Made by a program: the position numbers and the translations under genes | In this document: piece by piece, positions 1 through 6,841 of the stretch | Position numbering within the stretch: the stretch's first letter is position 1 | Layout of the letters: each line of letters starts with the position of its first letter | The notes under the pieces: generated by a model | What the model was told of the DNA's origin: nothing | The model's database searches: none | What the model saw: only the letters and a program-made list of their open reading frames with translations | DNA from: an uncultured Dialister sp. | GTDB lineage: Bacteria; Bacillota; Negativicutes; Veillonellales; Dialisteraceae | DNA length: 8,977 nt | NCBI RefSeq assembly: GCF_900765565.1 | Contig: NZ_CAAFRZ010000257.1 | Span: 1-8,977, forward strand | Direction of reading: 5' to 3'

Positions 1-3000
1 ACCGCTACGGAAGGTGTCACTGATGGCACGACGCAGGAAGGCCAATACGTCAAACAGGATAACTATGTCGGCCAGAACCTGAATGCCCTGGATACCCAGG
101 TCAAATCCAATGCCGATGCGATTACTGCCGAAACAACGAATCGTGAAGCTGCTGACAAGGACCTGAGTGACCAGATTGCAACGAGAGCTAATGCTGCTGA
201 CGTATACACCAAGACAGAAACGGATAGCAAAATAGACGCAGCTAAAAAAGAAGCCAATACCTATACGTATCGCAAAGTAGCCGCTGAAGAAGCTGCTCGT
301 AAGGCTGCCGATAACGAACTGAATGAACGCATCACGAACGAAGCCAATGCCATTCATGAAACGACGAATCAGTTGCAGAATGACCTCAATACGGAAACCC
401 AGGCTCGTCAAGCTGCCGATACAGAGCTGAACGAACGGATTACGAATGAAGCCAATGCCATCCACGATGAAATCAAAGCCGGCGATACGGCTCTGGATAA
501 CCGCATCACCGCCGTGAAGGAATCTCTGCAGGCGGATGCTTCCGTACAGGATGGCGCTGTTGTGAAAGCCGGCAGCACCATTGGTAAAAACGTGCAGGAC
601 CTGGATACGGCCCTGGCGAAAGAAACCGCTGCCCGGATTGGTGCCGATAAAGCCCAGGATGCAGTCATTGCACAGGTCAACCAGAACATGGTGGATGGGT
701 TCAATACCATCAATACCAATATGGCCAATGGCTTTACGGCTCTGAACGCAGCGGACGCCGCTGAAAAAGAAGCCCGCATCGGGGCTGACAAGAAGCTGGC
801 CGAAGCCGTCAACAGCGGCCTCAGCCTGAATGACCAGAACGTTCTCCAAAAGAACACCACTACCATTGATGCCGACGGCAACGTCACGACCTCCAAGACC
901 GACGCCAACGAAATGATCCTGAACAAAGGGAACGATAATCAGATTACCATGAACGAAAATGGTATCATGGTCGGCACAAACAGTACGGTCATGGATAAAG
1001 ACGGTGTCTACACCGGCGGCGATACCTACAGCGAAGCCAAGGCTGCCCTGAAGTCCGACGGCTCCATCAAAGGGGCGGACGGCAAATTCACCGTCAACAG
1101 CGCGAATGGCACGGTGAACGTCAACGACCAGATCGAACTGAACGGTGCTACCGGCGTAGTCAAATCCAATGGCCTCAACGTGGGCGATGGAAATATGACT
1201 GTCAGCAGCAATGGCAACATCAAGTCTGCTGGAACCTTGAGCGTAGCCGATGGCAATTTCAAAGTCAACAGCAACGGCGGCGTCAGCGCAGCCGGCGGCA
1301 AGACCACCCTTGCTTCCGATGGCTCCATCAAAGCAGCAGACGGTAAATTCACGGTTAACAGTAACGGTGGCGTGAAAGCAGCGGACGGCAAGATTACCCT
1401 GAGCTCTGACGGCTCTGTCAAAGCGGCAGATGGCAAATTCACGGTTAACAGCAATGGCGCTGTCAAGGCGGCGGATGGCAAGTTCACCGTTGACAGCAAC
1501 GGTGCAGTCAGCGCAGCCAATGGCAATACTACCATCGACAGCAATGGCAACCTGTCCACCAAGGGAACCGTAAGTGCAGCGAACGGTAAGTTCTCTGTTG
1601 ATACCAATGGCAAGATTACCTCCACCGGCCTCGATGCTGGAAGCGGCACCATCCAGACCACCGGCACCGTACAGGCTGGGGATGTGAAGACCGGTACCCT
1701 GGAAACTACCGGCGATGCTACGATTGGCGGAAACCTGACCGTTGAAAAGGACCTGACTGTCAATGGCGAATTCAACGCGAAGACCCTTTCCAGCAAGCTC
1801 GATGAAAATAACTACACCGAAATCCACGGCGGCAATGTGACTTCCAAGAACCTGAAGTACTCCGATACCGGCGAACTCCAGGCAAGCTCCTCCAAGATGG
1901 ATGAAACCGGAAGCACCGTATGGGCAAGGGATGATGAATCCATCGGTACCAGCACCATCACAGCAGACAGCGTGAAGCAGTCCCTCTCCGACACCGGCGA
2001 CAATCCGACGAATTATGCTTCTCGGGAAATTGCCCAGAATGGTAAAAATAAATACGAAATGACGGACTCCGTAGTGGAAGGCAGCCAGTCCAATGTTACA
2101 AAGACCACCGCGGATACAACGGATTCCCAGATTACCCTGAAAGATGACAATGGCAATGTCCTCAACAAGTCCTATATCACCCAGAATCTGAAGAAGATTC
2201 TCCAGGGTGTGGAAGAAGGAGACAGCAAGACAACCATCGAGCAGGATGCCAATAACATCACCAACACCGCAGCCAATGGCACCATCACCAACGATGCGGA
2301 CAAGATCCTGAACAAAGGCGCTACTTCCATTACCAGTCAGATCGGTGACGGCTCTGCCGTGAAGACCGTAATGGATGCCAATGGCATCGCCAATACGGCC
2401 ATCGGCGGTACTATCTCCAACGAAGCGAAAGACATTGTCAATACCGCTTCCGGAGATATCACCAACACCGCTAAAAATGGTACCATCACCAACGATGCAA
2501 AGGATATCGTGAACAAAGCTTCCGGCAACATGACCACCACCGTAGGCGGCGACCTCTCCACCAAGGTGGGCGGTAATGAGACCCATGCGGTAACAGGCAG
2601 CCAGACCGTCACTGTATCCGGAGACCGGACAGTCAATGTGAAGGGAACGGAAACGGAAAACTTCAATGCCCAGATCACCAACATCAAGACTGACCAGAAG
2701 ACCTCTGTCGGTGGTAACCAGACCAACATCGTAGGCGGCGACCAGCAGAATACGGTAAGCGGCAATAAGTTGGAAACCGTTAAAGGCGTAGTAACCGAGA
2801 AATACGGCAGCCAGGCAACCACCATCGATGGGGACCAGAGTACCAACATCGGAGGCAGCCAGTCCACAGTCGTAGCCGGTGACCAGACCAATACAGTGAG
2901 CGGTAACAAGACAGAATCTGTCAAAGGATCTGTAAACGAGAACTATGGCAGCCTCACAACCAATGTGAAGAATGACAGCAGCCTCACCGCAGAAAATATC

Positions 3001-5499
3001 AATAACACCGCAAGAAACAAGATCACCAACAAAGCTCTCGATGTAGAAACCGATGCGTCCAGCTCCATTGTGAATAAAGTTACAAATGACGCTGGCTCCA
3101 ATATTTCCACCCAGACCTCCACCCAGACCCAGGAAGAAATGAGCCAGGCCGATGGTAAGAAGGCGTCCTACATCCGCGGCGCTGCAGAAGAAAAATCCCA
3201 GCTTGTAAACGGAGATGCGAAGACCACCATCGATACCATTGCAGGCCAGACCAATACGAACATCACCGATGGAACCAATACTTCCAACGACCTGCAGAAG
3301 GCCGACCAGATCGCTTCCTCCGTCACTGACGGCACCAATAATACTGTAGTAAATCAGAATGCCACAACCATCAGCTCTTCCATTACGAACGGCACAGATG
3401 GCGTATATAACAATACTTCCAGCACCGCTGAAAAGTCTGAACAGCGTATCCAGACCAGCGATACCCAGTACAGCGCATCCACAAAGACCGCAACCAGGTC
3501 TGAGGAAGCCCTGGTGAATGGATCCACCATCCTGGACATCGTGAAAGACTCCAGCACCGGAACCATCAGCGCCGCAGTCACCGATGGCACAAACCTCACC
3601 GGCTCCACAATGACCGCTAAGGGCATCACAAACAGCGCAGCCGAATCCATTGTGAATGAAATCGGCGATGGCTCCAAAGTAAAGAGCGAAATGACCGCAG
3701 GCGGCATCATCAATACCGCTAAGGACGGTACTATCACCAATGATGCAAAGGATGTCCTCAATAAAGGAACCAACAGTGTCATCAATGAAGTGGGCGACAA
3801 TCAGGTGGCTGTGAAGACAGACAGCGTCAAGGCGGCTTATGGCTCCGATACTTCTACCACCTGGGATGCAAAGGGTATTACCAATACTACCAGTGGCGAT
3901 ATCAGTAACACCTCTACTGGCAGCATGACCAACACGATTGGCAAGGATCTGACCACCACAGTGGGCGGAAACCAGAAGACCACAGTCACCGGAGACAGCG
4001 AACTCACCGCTGAAAACGTGAAAGCCATCGGCAAGACCTCCATCACCAGCCAGATCGGCGAAGGGGAAAATGCAGCTGTGAAGACAGTCATGAAGGCAGA
4101 TGGCATTGCGAATACCGCAACCGGCGGCACCATCAGCAATACCGCTGACAAGATTGCCAATACCGCAACCACTTCTATCACCGACAAGGTAGGCGATAAG
4201 GTAAGCCGTACCATGAGCACCAGATCCATTGAAGACAAAGTGGGCACCACTACTGTGACTACCACAGATGGACTCACCAAACTCACCAATGAAGCTGGCA
4301 ATCACAAGACCCAGATGGATTACGCAGAAGTCCTGAAGGACCTGGGCGTACGCGGAAGTGCTACCATCTATGGCAACACCTCGGTAGGCGGCAACCTGGC
4401 AGTAACCGGCACATCCACCCTCACTGGTGATGTGACCATGAAGTCCAATGCCACCGTCGAAAAGAACCTCACCGTCAATGGCACCTCTGACCTGAAGGGC
4501 GATGTGACCATGGAAAGCAACGCTACCGTGAAGAAGGATCTCACCGTAGAAGGCGCTACTACCACAAAGACCCTGAAGGTAACCGAGACCTCTGAATTTG
4601 ATGGCGCAGCTACCTTCAACGACATCGTTACCATGAACAAGGGCCTCTCCGTAACCGGCGGCGTAACCGCTGATACGGTCACTGCGGACTCCTACAAGGT
4701 AGGCGATAAGACCTACATCGATTCAAACGGCATCAATGCCAACAACCAGAAAGTCACCAACGTAGCAGCTGGAGACATTTCTGAAGGCAGCACCGATGCA
4801 GTGAACGGCGGCCAGCTCCATGCAACCAATACCCGGGTTGCTAACGTGGAAAACCGCGTGACCCAGGTAGAAACCAGAGTAGACAAGCTGGACAACAAGA
4901 TCGATAAGGTCGGCGCCAACGCAGCAGCCATGGCCAACCTGCACCCCCTGGAATTCGATGCGGACTCCAAGTGGAACATCGCAGCAGCCGTAGGCAACTC
5001 CGGCAGCGAAACCGCAAGTGCGGTAGGTGTATTCTACCGGCCCAATGAAAACGTGATGGTCAATGCCTCCGCTTCCATGGGCACCGGCGAGAACATGTTC
5101 GGCGGCGGCATATCCGTAAGACTGGGCCACGGCGGCAACAAAGCCAAGGAAGCCCAGATGAAGGCAGCGGCTGCAGAGAACAGGGAACTCCGTGCCCAGG
5201 TGAACGAACTCACCGCAAGAATGGATGCCCTTCTCTCCGTGTTGAATCCGAATATGTCCAAAGAATTCCCGGACGTACCGGCGAACCACTGGGCTTACGA
5301 AGCGGTATCCCGCCTCGCAGGCAACGGGCTCGTGGAAGGCTATGAAGATGGCAAGTACCACGGTGAACGCCAGATGACCCGCTACGAAATGGCTGAAATC
5401 ATCTACAACGCACTCTCGAAGGGCGCTAAGGCTGAAAAGAAACTGGTCGAAGAATTCCGGCCGGAACTCCAGGCAATGGCAGCCCAGAAAAAGGCTTGA
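1..5499 (+). CDS. Trimeric autotransporter adhesin with C-terminal SLH domain (5'-partial)
   Basis: The frame is open from the first base to a TGA at 5497-5499, giving 1832 visible residues. The start and signal peptide lie upstream, and the TTG at 373 is merely internal. Visible order (residues counted from base 1): Ala-rich coiled-coil segments (about 1-280); 15-residue beta repeats (403-534); Thr/Asn/Asp-rich stalk; gp5/VgrG-like octapeptide repeats (848-988); further stalk with recurring NTA..GTITN motifs (about 1090-1400); 24-residue beta repeats (1471-1518); YadA neck with VTNVAAGD and DAVNGGQL (1584-1606); heptad stalk (1610-1640); four-strand YadA-type anchor ending GGGISVRLG (1640-1709); coiled coil (1715-1745); SLH domain (1754-1808). 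I saw no cysteine, as is usual in these proteins. Family knowledge: three chains form one outer-membrane barrel that displays a long surface fibre for adhesion or aggregation. The SLH tail should sit in the periplasm and bind peptidoglycan. Ligand unknown. A double stem-loop terminator follows. Confidence 0.93.
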   Translation, partial: TATEGVTDGTTQEGQYVKQDNYVGQNLNALDTQVKSNADAITAETTNREAADKDLSDQIATRANAADVYTKTETDSKIDAAKKEANTYTYRKVAAEEAARKAADNELNERITNEANAIHETTNQLQNDLNTETQARQAADTELNERITNEANAIHDEIKAGDTALDNRITAVKESLQADASVQDGAVVKAGSTIGKNVQDLDTALAKETAARIGADKAQDAVIAQVNQNMVDGFNTINTNMANGFTALNAADAAEKEARIGADKKLAEAVNSGLSLNDQNVLQKNTTTIDADGNVTTSKTDANEMILNKGNDNQITMNENGIMVGTNSTVMDKDGVYTGGDTYSEAKAALKSDGSIKGADGKFTVNSANGTVNVNDQIELNGATGVVKSNGLNVGDGNMTVSSNGNIKSAGTLSVADGNFKVNSNGGVSAAGGKTTLASDGSIKAADGKFTVNSNGGVKAADGKITLSSDGSVKAADGKFTVNSNGAVKAADGKFTVDSNGAVSAANGNTTIDSNGNLSTKGTVSAANGKFSVDTNGKITSTGLDAGSGTIQTTGTVQAGDVKTGTLETTGDATIGGNLTVEKDLTVNGEFNAKTLSSKLDENNYTEIHGGNVTSKNLKYSDTGELQASSSKMDETGSTVWARDDESIGTSTITADSVKQSLSDTGDNPTNYASREIAQNGKNKYEMTDSVVEGSQSNVTKTTADTTDSQITLKDDNGNVLNKSYITQNLKKILQGVEEGDSKTTIEQDANNITNTAANGTITNDADKILNKGATSITSQIGDGSAVKTVMDANGIANTAIGGTISNEAKDIVNTASGDITNTAKNGTITNDAKDIVNKASGNMTTTVGGDLSTKVGGNETHAVTGSQTVTVSGDRTVNVKGTETENFNAQITNIKTDQKTSVGGNQTNIVGGDQQNTVSGNKLETVKGVVTEKYGSQATTIDGDQSTNIGGSQSTVVAGDQTNTVSGNKTESVKGSVNENYGSLTTNVKNDSSLTAENINNTARNKITNKALDVETDASSSIVNKVTNDAGSNISTQTSTQTQEEMSQADGKKASYIRGAAEEKSQLVNGDAKTTIDTIAGQTNTNITDGTNTSNDLQKADQIASSVTDGTNNTVVNQNATTISSSITNGTDGVYNNTSSTAEKSEQRIQTSDTQYSASTKTATRSEEALVNGSTILDIVKDSSTGTISAAVTDGTNLTGSTMTAKGITNSAAESIVNEIGDGSKVKSEMTAGGIINTAKDGTITNDAKDVLNKGTNSVINEVGDNQVAVKTDSVKAAYGSDTSTTWDAKGITNTTSGDISNTSTGSMTNTIGKDLTTTVGGNQKTTVTGDSELTAENVKAIGKTSITSQIGEGENAAVKTVMKADGIANTATGGTISNTADKIANTATTSITDKVGDKVSRTMSTRSIEDKVGTTTVTTTDGLTKLTNEAGNHKTQMDYAEVLKDLGVRGSATIYGNTSVGGNLAVTGTSTLTGDVTMKSNATVEKNLTVNGTSDLKGDVTMESNATVKKDLTVEGATTTKTLKVTETSEFDGAATFNDIVTMNKGLSVTGGVTADTVTADSYKVGDKTYIDSNGINANNQKVTNVAAGDISEGSTDAVNGGQLHATNTRVANVENRVTQVETRVDKLDNKIDKVGANAAAMANLHPLEFDADSKWNIAAAVGNSGSETASAVGVFYRPNENVMVNASASMGTGENMFGGGISVRLGHGGNKAKEAQMKAAAAENRELRAQVNELTARMDALLSVLNPNMSKEFPDVPANHWAYEAVSRLAGNGLVEGYEDGKYHGERQMTRYEMAEIIYNALSKGAKAEKKLVEEFRPELQAMAAQKKA
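298..513 (+). repeat. 36-residue tandem repeat in adhesin coiled-coil region
   Basis: Two in-frame units of 108 bp (298-405 and 406-513). The first about 21 residues of each are nearly identical (R-K/Q-AAD-N/T-ELNERITNEANAIH) and the rest diverges. Many synonymous differences show the duplication is old at DNA level but conserved in protein. The Ala/Glu/Asn-rich pattern fits a helical coiled-coil stalk segment. Confidence 0.75.
1207..1602 (+). repeat. 15-residue beta repeats flanked by 21-residue variants
   Basis: Eight in-frame units with consensus S-N/D-G-x-V/I-K/S-A-A-D/N-G-K-F-T-V-N/D. Six are 15 residues long (1270-1314, 1315-1359, 1360-1404, 1405-1449, 1450-1494, 1495-1539). The first and last (1207-1269, 1540-1602) are 21 residues, with six extra residues (KSAGTL, STKGTV) at the same place. 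Alternating hydrophobic residues and Asn/Asp-Gly turns suggest a trimeric beta-prism or beta-roll section of the fibre. This structural reading is inference. Confidence 0.85.
2542..2964 (+). repeat. Three 47-residue superrepeats of gp5/VgrG-like octapeptides
   Basis: Three head-to-tail units of exactly 141 bp (2542-2682, 2683-2823, 2824-2964). Each unit is five octapeptides of the form V/I-x-G-x(5) followed by a seven-residue spacer beginning F or Y (FNAQITN, YGSQATT, YGSLTTN). Examples are VGGNQTNI, VGGDQQNT, VSGNKLET and VKGVVTEK. The V-x-G-x(5) octad is the known signature of the triple-stranded beta-helix in phage T4 gp5 and VgrG spikes. Its presence in a trimeric autotransporter is compatible with the same threefold fold. 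Confidence 0.85.
4411..4554 (+). repeat. 24-residue tandem beta repeat before the YadA neck
   Basis: Two 72-bp units (4411-4482, 4483-4554). They share the pattern T-S-x-L-x-G-D-V-T-M-x-S-N-A-T-V, then E/K-K-N/D-L-T-V and N/E-G. The preceding SVGGNLAVTG and the earlier ATIGGNLTVEKDLTVNG near 1711-1770 are diverged relatives. Such G-N-L-T-V repeats are common in phage tail fibres and beta-solenoids, so this is probably a rigid beta segment above the membrane anchor. Confidence 0.75.
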
Positions 5500-5510
5500 C
5501 CTCAACCATT

Positions 5511-5561
5511 ACTGGCCTTTGTCCCTCCAAAGCCGGATGATTTACCTTAACAAAGGCCAGT
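5511..5561 (+). other. Stem-loop just after the adhesin stop codon
   Basis: ACTGGCCTTTGT (5511-5522) and ACAAAGGCCAGT (5550-5561) form a perfect 12-bp stem around a 27-nt loop. CTCAA (5501-5505) and TTGAG (5565-5569) can extend it after an internal loop. No T-run follows, so it is not itself a classic terminator. It may protect the 3' end of the adhesin mRNA. Confidence 0.7.
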
Positions 5562-5576
5562 GATTTGAGGATATAG

Positions 5577-5613
5577 AAAACCCCGTCTCTTCCCCCCGGA
5601 GAGACGGGGTTTT
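5577..5613. terminator. Symmetric (bidirectional) intrinsic terminator
   Basis: AAAACCCCGTCTCT (5577-5590), a nine-base loop, then AGAGACGGGGTTTT (5600-5613): a perfect 14-nt inverted repeat whose ends give a T-run on either strand. It lies 77 bp after the adhesin stop. It should end adhesin transcription and also block minus-strand transcripts coming from the nuclease side. Confidence 0.9.
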
Positions 5614-5631
5614 CACTTGGGGAAAATAAGG

Positions 5632-5867
5632 AGGAGAAAGGGAATCGAGTATTGACGGAAAGAGTCATACCGGTAGCCCCTCTCCGCCCTACGGGCACCT
5701 CCCCCCTGGCGCACTGCGTGCTTGGGGGGAGGCTTATAAAGAGACAATGGACATGCAATAGGTATATTCTCTAATGAATCCTACCTGCGGCGAAGCCGAA
5801 AAAGCCTTCCCCTTGAGGGGAAGGGCAGGGTTAGGGTGGTTACCTATGCACATAAGCATGCAAAGTG
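5632..5867 (+). repeat. Hairpin repeat unit 1 (modules A1 + B1)
   Basis: About 236 bp, repeated immediately downstream as unit 2. Module A holds a GCCC-tac-GGGC hairpin, then CCTCCCCCC (5698-5706) paired with GGGGGGAGG (5724-5732) around an inner GCAC-tgc-GTGC. Module B begins near 5787 with GGC-gaa-GCC, then CCTTCCCC-ttga-GGGGAAGG (5805-5824) and a G-rich tail with GGGTTAGGG. Short open frames here (for example a TTG-started 40-codon frame at 5652) encode only the repeat. The left boundary is approximate because the first ~17 bp match unit 2 weakly. Confidence 0.9.
5799..5824 (-). terminator. Possible minus-strand terminator in module B1
   Basis: Read on the minus strand, the B hairpin CCTTCCCC-tcaa-GGGGAAGG is followed by C and five T (plus-strand A-run 5799-5803). 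That is the layout of an intrinsic terminator. It is a second, downstream stop for minus-strand transcripts that pass the copy at 6035-6060. Confidence 0.55.
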
Positions 5868-6105
5868 AGAGAACTGGGAAACGCGTATTGACGGAAAGAG
5901 TCATACCGGTAGCCCCTCTCCGCCCTACGGGCACCTCCCCCCTGGCGCACTGCGTGCCTGGGGGGAGGCTTATAAAGAGACAATGGACATGCAATAGGTA
6001 TATTCTCTAATGAATCCCACCTGCAGCGAAGCCGAAAAAGCCTTTCCCTTGAGGGGAAGGGCAGGGTTAGGGTGATTGCTTGTGCACATAAGGCATGCAA
6101 AGTGA
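5868..6105 (+). repeat. Hairpin repeat unit 2 (modules A2 + B2)
   Basis: Tandem copy of unit 1. Across 5649-5866 against 5885-6103 I count eight substitutions, all transitions, and one inserted G, so the duplication looks recent. The long A stem is at 5934-5942 / 5960-5968 and the B stem at 6041-6048 / 6053-6060. One C-to-T change in the B stem becomes a T-G wobble, so pairing survives. The small GGC-gaa-GCC hairpin of B is broken here (AGC-gaa-GCC). Confidence 0.9.
6035..6060 (-). terminator. Likely terminator of the nuclease gene, supplied by module B2
   Basis: Minus-strand reading gives CCTTCCCC-tcaa-GGGAAAGG followed by C and TTTTT (plus-strand A-run 6035-6039). The eight-pair stem includes one G-U wobble. 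It lies about 73 bp downstream of the nuclease stop codon and no better terminator is closer, so the repeat appears to serve as the gene's terminator. Confidence 0.6.
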
Positions 6106-6132
6106 GAAAAACAGAAAAGGCAGAATGGGTTG

Positions 6133-6519
6133 TTATCTCTTTTTGCTCAGTTTCTGTATTCTTTCTTTGACTACTTTGTCTATCGCCAGACAGACGCCTC
6201 GGAAGTTATTATTGACGATTCCGTTATATACTCGAAGTACTTCTATCTCATATTCGTGGAAGAAGTTAGTTCTTTTTTCATCGTAGGCCTTGCCTTCTTC
6301 TGTATAATGCTGGCTGCCATCCAGTTCAACGGCAAGGCGGGCTTTAGGGCAGTAGAAATCACAGATATAGCGGCCTATGATCTTTTGCCGGTAAAATTTG
6401 ACATCATAGTGAAGGAGAAAATCGTACCACAGGTGTCTTTCCTCCTTTGTCATTTCCTTGCGAAGCTTTCGGGCAATCGGGAGAAGATCTTTACTGGCAG
6501 GGGTGAGGGGGCGTTTCAT
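6133..6519 (-). CDS. DUF559 / PD-(D/E)XK endonuclease-like protein (COG2852-type)
   Basis: Complete 128-residue protein of the DUF559 family, distantly related to very-short-patch repair endonucleases. Family landmarks appear in order: LRKEMTKEERHLW (19-31), FYRQKIIGRYICDFYC (42-57), LAVELDGSQH (62-71), then YDEKRT and EVLRVYN (79-99). Asp54, Glu65 and Asp67 are the probable metal-binding active-site acids and His71 is also conserved. The ATG start is supported by AAAGGAG at 6532-6526 with a 6-nt gap, and by a promoter just upstream (6560-6589). It is transcribed against both neighbours, looks AT-richer than the flanking genes, and sits between repeat modules, all suggesting acquisition. The substrate is unknown; roles in repair, restriction or repeat mobility are only possibilities. 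The family assignment is firm, the biological role is not. Confidence 0.88.
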   Translation of the reverse strand: MKRPLTPASKDLLPIARKLRKEMTKEERHLWYDFLLHYDVKFYRQKIIGRYICDFYCPKARLAVELDGSQHYTEEGKAYDEKRTNFFHEYEIEVLRVYNGIVNNNFRGVCLAIDKVVKERIQKLSKKR

Positions 6520-6559
6520 GGCAGGCTCCTTTCATTGGGGACATAGGGGCTTTGTATAA

Positions 6560-6589
6560 ATTATATTTTAAAAATACTGGTTGAGGCAA
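6560..6589 (-). promoter_or_regulatory. Sigma-70-type promoter of the nuclease gene
   Basis: On the minus strand: -35 TTGCCT (6589-6584), 18-bp spacer, and a perfect -10 TATAAT (6565-6560). The expected start near 6553 leaves a leader of about 34 nt that includes the AAAGGAG ribosome-binding site. The spacer is AT-rich. The -35 lies only a few bases from module B3. Confidence 0.75.
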
Positions 6590-6597
6590 GGACCTTT

Positions 6598-6841
6598 TTC
6601 ACTGGCGGCGAAGCCAACAGGAAGCCTTCCCCTTGAGGGGAAGGTTTGGTTAGGGTGGTTGCCTATACACAAAATTATGCAAAGTGAGTAGATAGGGATT
6701 CTACATGAACGGAAAGAATCTATCTGAAGGCCCCTCTCCGGCCTTCGGCCACCTCCCCCCTGGTGCACTACGTGCTTGGGGGGAGGCTTGTGTTGAGATA
6801 GATGTCATGCCAAGGTTGTGTACACAAACGAATTCTACCTG
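6598..6841 (+). repeat. Hairpin repeat copy 3, modules in order B3-A3 (diverged)
   Basis: Same orientation as units 1 and 2 but with the modules reversed in order and older. B3 has GGC-gaa-GCC and CCTTCCCC-ttga-GGGGAAGG (6625-6644), then TTAGGGTGGTT and ATGCAAAGTGAG. A3 has ACGGAAAGA, then CCCCTCTCC, GGCC-ttc-GGCC and the long CCTCCCCCC / GGGGGGAGG stem (6752-6786). A3 stays alignable up to CTACCTGC at 6841, exactly where module B would begin in units 1 and 2. Together with units 1 and 2 it brackets the nuclease gene. Confidence 0.85.

Noticed and set aside
373..375. TTG at 373 as the start of the adhesin
   Set aside because: The frame is open to base 1 and the preceding codons encode the same coiled-coil repeats. 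There is no ribosome-binding site or signal peptide at 373.
4723..5505. A 260-codon minus-strand open frame at the adhesin 3' end
   Set aside because: It lies opposite the clearly coding YadA anchor and SLH domain, and its composition reflects the mirror of that coding sequence.
5774..6010. Short open frames in the repeats (78, 86 and 110 codons on both strands)
   Set aside because: They encode only the hairpin repeats, recur with each repeat copy, and lack supported starts.
5632..6105. CRISPR array
   Set aside because: There are only two long (about 236 bp) adjacent copies with no short repeats separated by unique spacers.
6130..6546. A 138-codon plus-strand frame opposite the nuclease gene
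   Set aside because: The minus-strand frame has conserved DUF559 motifs, a ribosome-binding site and a promoter; the plus-strand frame has none of these.
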